From NCBI GenBank assembly GCA_033026295.1, contig CM065170.1, positions 32,562,780 through 32,626,779 on the forward strand: 64,000 nt of DNA, written 5' to 3'. The notes under the pieces were generated by a model. It saw only the letters and a list, made by a program, of their open reading frames with translations, ran no database searches and had not been told where the DNA came from. This DNA comes from Channa striata (Eukaryota > Chordata > Actinopteri > Anabantiformes > Channidae). Shown piece by piece: positions 61,527 to 64,000 of this stretch (its first letter is position 1; every line of letters begins with the position of its first letter). The position numbers and the translations under genes were made by a program.

Positions 61527-62581
61527 GAACTAGGTGCGTTTGTTCGTGGCTCCCTGCTCCTTTTCCGCTCGTTCCCCTCCGCGAAGCCGCGGCGTCCCGT
61601 GCGCTCCTGGCAGCCTGGGAGACGGGGCTTTTGGCGCCGCACAAGCCCGCTTCCCTCTCTCGCCGTGGATGCGTCCCGTTTTTCGCCCTTTCTCTGTATG
61701 TCAGCGTGCGTTCGTGTCGTTCAGAGCCTCAGAACCTCAGAACCTCCTGTCAATAGTCCCTCATAACGGTTCAGCCGCTGATAAACGAGCAGGCGACGCG
61801 AACGTCCCACTCAGGCGGTTCGACTCTTATCGCTTTTGTTTATGCGCCATTTGTGCCTTAAAGATTTTTTTTTCTCACAGCGCCGAGTCTGTTGGCACAT
61901 TTAAACAATTATTCCCCATCTGTTATTTATTAACTGTTGACAACAGGCTTCGGCGTCAGTTTATTAAACGTAGAAGTGCAATTTTCTCAGGCGAAGCCAA
62001 GTGTTTATTGGACTTGTATGACTTTTAATCAGACCACACAGCGAGGGCTCGTTCCCAGCTCGGGCTCATTCTCGCCGGTGGCGTCTGTAACGTGCAGGCT
62101 CCGGATTTGACCCTAAAATTTGACAGAAATTTGATTTATTAGCCCGTTTCGCCTCCAGTGCCAAAGTCGGACTCCAGCGCGTAAAAGGTGAGCAGATCCT
62201 GTAACTTTGAATAAATATCGAGGGCAAAGATTTGCTTTCGTAAAAGTGGAGAAAAATACAACGCGGACTGTGAAACTTCTGAACGAAATTTTGCTGCACT
62301 TCTCTGAATTGTGGTTTTCCTAATAAGAGAAATTACAATTCCCCTTCTTCTTCTTGTTCTTCCTCCTCCTGCTGCTGTTTGCTTTGCTGTTAATGCCAGT
62401 GAGCTGAGAGCCGATCAGCTGAAAATCAAAATTAGATGGACACGGATCCCCTCGCCGCCCCTGCCCAGACTTTCACCCACGGCTCTTTTTTCTTTTTCGC
62501 ACCCAGCCAAGTTACATTTGCAGTTTGTTCTCTGCGTCCGGCGCAAGTGGATCTCCACGCTATTAACCACGTTGTTGGTGC

Positions 62582-62617
62582 TGTGTGTGTGTGTGTGTGT
62601 GTGTGTTTTTCCGTCAG
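62582..62617 (+). promoter_or_regulatory. (GT)12-T5 microsatellite fused to the zeb2 3' splice site
   Basis: About 12 GT dinucleotides (62582-62606) run into TTTTT and then CCGTCAG, the inferred acceptor of the zeb2 first coding exon. The arrangement resembles the TG(m)T(n) tract of human CFTR intron 8, where repeat length alters exon inclusion. Any length effect here is inference. Confidence 0.6.
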
Positions 62618-62683
62618 ATATCAAGCTGAAATCAAGGAATCGAGTCCATGCGAGCTGCCATCTGATCCCACACACACTTATCA
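62618..62683 (+). other. zeb2: 5' UTR part of the zeb2 first coding exon, with 3' splice site
   Basis: A 3' splice site is readable at 62606-62617: five T, then CCGTCAG, directly preceded by a (GT)12 run that serves as the pyrimidine-containing tract. If used, the exon spans 62618-62756 (139 nt: 66 nt leader plus 73 nt coding). An alternative acceptor lies at 62398-62399, after a long C/T-rich stretch (62341-62395) ending in GCCAG, and would lengthen the leader by about 218 nt. I favour the proximal site because the distal exon would carry the GT microsatellite within mature mRNA. This choice is inference. Confidence 0.55.
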
Positions 62684-62756
62684 ATGAAGCAAGAGATCAT
62701 GGCGGATGGCCCCAGGTGTAAGAGGCGAAAACAAGCCAACCCGCGACGGAAAAACG
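62684..62756 (+). CDS. zeb2: zeb2 first coding exon (N-terminus of zinc-finger E-box-binding homeobox 2)
   Basis: ZEB2/SIP1 is a nuclear two-handed zinc-finger/homeodomain-like repressor that binds paired CACCT(G) sites, interacts with Smads and controls neural crest, neural and EMT programmes. The 24 codons visible begin MKQEIMADGPRCKRRK and end in ...NPRRKN plus one G of the next codon, followed by a GTAAG donor. This matches the vertebrate ZEB2 N-terminus as I remember it. Position 4 is Glu where human has Pro, and the RKN ending separates it from ZEB1 (RNN). The basic CKRRKQANPRR stretch (residues 12-22) is the known NuRD-interaction motif; Arg22, mutated to Gly in a Mowat-Wilson case, is present. 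Phase 1 agrees with the next ZEB2 exon starting at a Val codon. The start at 62684 has a weak context (T at -3, A at +4). An in-frame ATG at 62699 has a strong one (A at -3, G at +4) and gives a ZEB1-like MADG start. The remaining exons lie beyond the window. Confidence 0.95.
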
Positions 62757-64000
62757 GTAAGAAAATCACGGGGGAGGCAAGCCAAGCAGTCGGGGGGGTG
62801 GGGGACATCTCTGGATGTAAGCCTGGTCCGAAGGTTTCCACTGCGGCTCGGGGACATGTGAGCGTCCGCGGCTGGTGCGCAGTCCTGCCTTCCCCTCGTT
62901 TTACGCAGGGATACAGGGACCGTTATCCGGGGAGAAGCTGTGCGTAAACGCGCCCGAGCTGCAGCGTCTGTCGAGCCTTTGGAATATTAAAAACCGGGGG
63001 GGGGGGGTTTAAAAAAGTGTATTTACGCGGGCTTCTTTTAGCGAGGTGGACGGGAGGTTAGTTGGAAACTTGTGGACGCTGGAAAGTTGGAGCGTAGCGG
63101 TGCCGGCCGCTTTCTCGCCGGGACAAAATCCGCCATGGGGACCGAGCAGCGGTCAGTGAGACCGGCGGTGGCGGGAGCAGCTCCGGCGGCTTGGTGTGAA
63201 AGTACAAGCCCGACTGTCGGTTTGCTTTCATCCACGGGCTGCCACATTTTAGTCACGACGTGTTTCTCTCTGCAAAGGCCTTTTATTTCTGAGTAATTTG
63301 CCCCCGTGTTGCTGAGCGGTGAAATAATTCACAGGAGGTGGCATTTGTGTGTCGGTTCCCTCTGCGAACCTGTGCGCAGGAACCGTCCATAAATAGGATG
63401 ACAGCCCCGATAAATGCACCACTTTAATTGGGTCTAGACTGGGCCGCTGGACGTGGAGATTTGTTGCTTTTCTTTCCCCATTTGACTGCACACTTTCCCA
63501 CAAGAGGCAAATCTGCAGTGACATTTCCTGGCCCCGTTATTCCTGATTATTCCATATAGGCTCCCAACAAAGTGGCGAGCGAAAGCAGTGTTTGTGTAAA
63601 ATGTGCAGGATGTGATTCAGCTGCTCACACACCGGATTTTTTTTTTTATTTGCTTTCTCCACAACAAGTTTTTTAATCTCTGCCCCCACAGGTTATTTAT
63701 CTAGATCAGATTTCATTTATTGATTTCATACAATCGATGGCAGACAAGCATTTTGTTCCACGCTAAATAGCACAAGAGCACCAGAGTGGAGCTGGATATT
63801 TCCTACATGTATTTACATTTGCAGTATTAAAAGGAAAACAGAATAATAAGGCCCGTTTAGGGAGATGACAGCCTGTTTAGCTGTGGCCACCTGTTTTGTA
63901 AAAGGGGGGAGTGAGAGGCAGAAAAGCAGCCTTGGCTTTTGTACCAAAAGCAGCATTTGATAAAATAATATTAGCAAAGCAAATATAATTTTCACACCCT
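62757..64000 (+). other. zeb2: Beginning of the zeb2 intron after the first coding exon
   Basis: Starts with GTAAG and runs out of the window; in other vertebrates the intron here is long. 62757-63290 is CpG-rich with a G13 run at 62996-63008. After 63300 the sequence becomes AT-rich and non-repetitive. No further zeb2 exon (next peptide expected VNYDN-like) is found. Confidence 0.85.
63355..63960. promoter_or_regulatory. Candidate intronic regulatory block
   Basis: Non-repetitive AT-rich DNA with many intact motif-like words: two A/T-rich CC...GG elements (63389-63400, 63553-63562), TTTAATTGG (about 63424), an ATCGAT site (about 63735) and a CACCTG E-box (63889-63894). It resembles conserved intronic enhancers but conservation is untested. 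Confidence 0.3.

Larger units (their letters stand above)
61344..62617 (+). other. Candidate 5'-UTR intron of zeb2
   Basis: The intron inferred from the donor at 61344 and the acceptor at 62617 is rich in T tracts at its start (61362-61443), then CpG-rich to about 61660, then AT-rich. It contains the inverted E-box pair at 61513-61526. In mammals a 5'-UTR intron of ZEB2 can be retained under control of an antisense transcript (established knowledge). I see no direct evidence of an antisense gene here. Confidence 0.35.
59100..63300. other. CpG- and GC-rich 5' region of zeb2
   Basis: Compared with the AT-rich desert to the left, this segment has many CpGs (for example 59300-59420, 61450-61660, 62840-62960 and 63060-63200), GC boxes and G-runs (59726-59740, 62996-63008). 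It is interrupted by T tracts and dinucleotide repeats. It encloses every candidate zeb2 exon I can propose and is read as the promoter/CpG-island region. Confidence 0.6.

Noticed and set aside
61253..62028. Overlapping 164-167-codon ORFs upstream of zeb2
   Set aside because: Run through T tracts and a CpG-rich leader; Phe- and Arg-rich composition follows base composition, not a protein family.
1..64000. CRISPR arrays, bacterial operons, tRNA or rRNA genes, complete transposons or proviral genes
   Set aside because: Looked for and not seen. Repeats are eukaryotic microsatellites, one triplicated 96-bp unit and short degenerate SINE/MITE fragments; no intact tRNA cloverleaf or transposase/polymerase motif was found.

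Overview
The window is vertebrate, almost certainly teleost, genomic DNA: no operon-like gene packing, very long non-coding stretches, more than 20 (CA/GT)n microsatellites, and fragments of dispersed repeats whose wording I recognise from ray-finned fish (probably percomorph) genomes. The only gene I can identify with confidence is zeb2 (SIP1/ZFHX1B), on the + strand near the right edge. Its first coding exon (62684-62756) encodes the diagnostic N-terminus with the NuRD-interaction motif and ends in a phase-1 splice donor. I cannot tell whether this is the zeb2a or zeb2b paralogue.

Layout. 1-59.1 kb: gene desert on the 5' side of zeb2. Longest ORFs are about 140-170 codons, the size expected by chance in 64 kb read in six frames, and none resembles a protein I know. 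The desert holds microsatellites, a recent 96-bp tandem triplication (6291-6573), a near-perfect hairpin (16024-16078), degenerate SINE and DNA-transposon fragments, five arrays of a degenerate 'TTTTGTGTCT'-type minisatellite, and stretches of non-repetitive AT-rich, TAAT/ATTA-dense sequence that look like conserved non-coding elements. In mammals ZEB2 is flanked by a regulator-rich gene desert, so this architecture fits, but conservation cannot be measured from one sequence.

59.1-62.76 kb: zeb2 5' region, CpG- and GC-rich and crowded with (GT)n/(CA)n/(GA)n tracts and a 130-nt polypurine tract. I propose (a) a CCAAT/GC-box element immediately followed by a short ATG-containing exon (59891-59936) whose donor has the same phase as the canonical coding exon, (b) a non-coding exon 1 ending at 61343, (c) a close inverted pair of ZEB-type E-boxes at 61513-61526, and (d) a (GT)12-T5 tract abutting the 3' splice site of the canonical coding exon.

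62757-64000: start of the next zeb2 intron, with CpG-rich then AT-rich candidate regulatory DNA.

The most interesting hypothesis is that this locus makes two ZEB2 N-termini: the canonical one carrying the NuRD-recruiting motif, and one from the upstream exon that would lack it while staying in frame with the rest of the protein. Leaky scanning between a weak first ATG and a strong second ATG in the canonical exon may give a third form.
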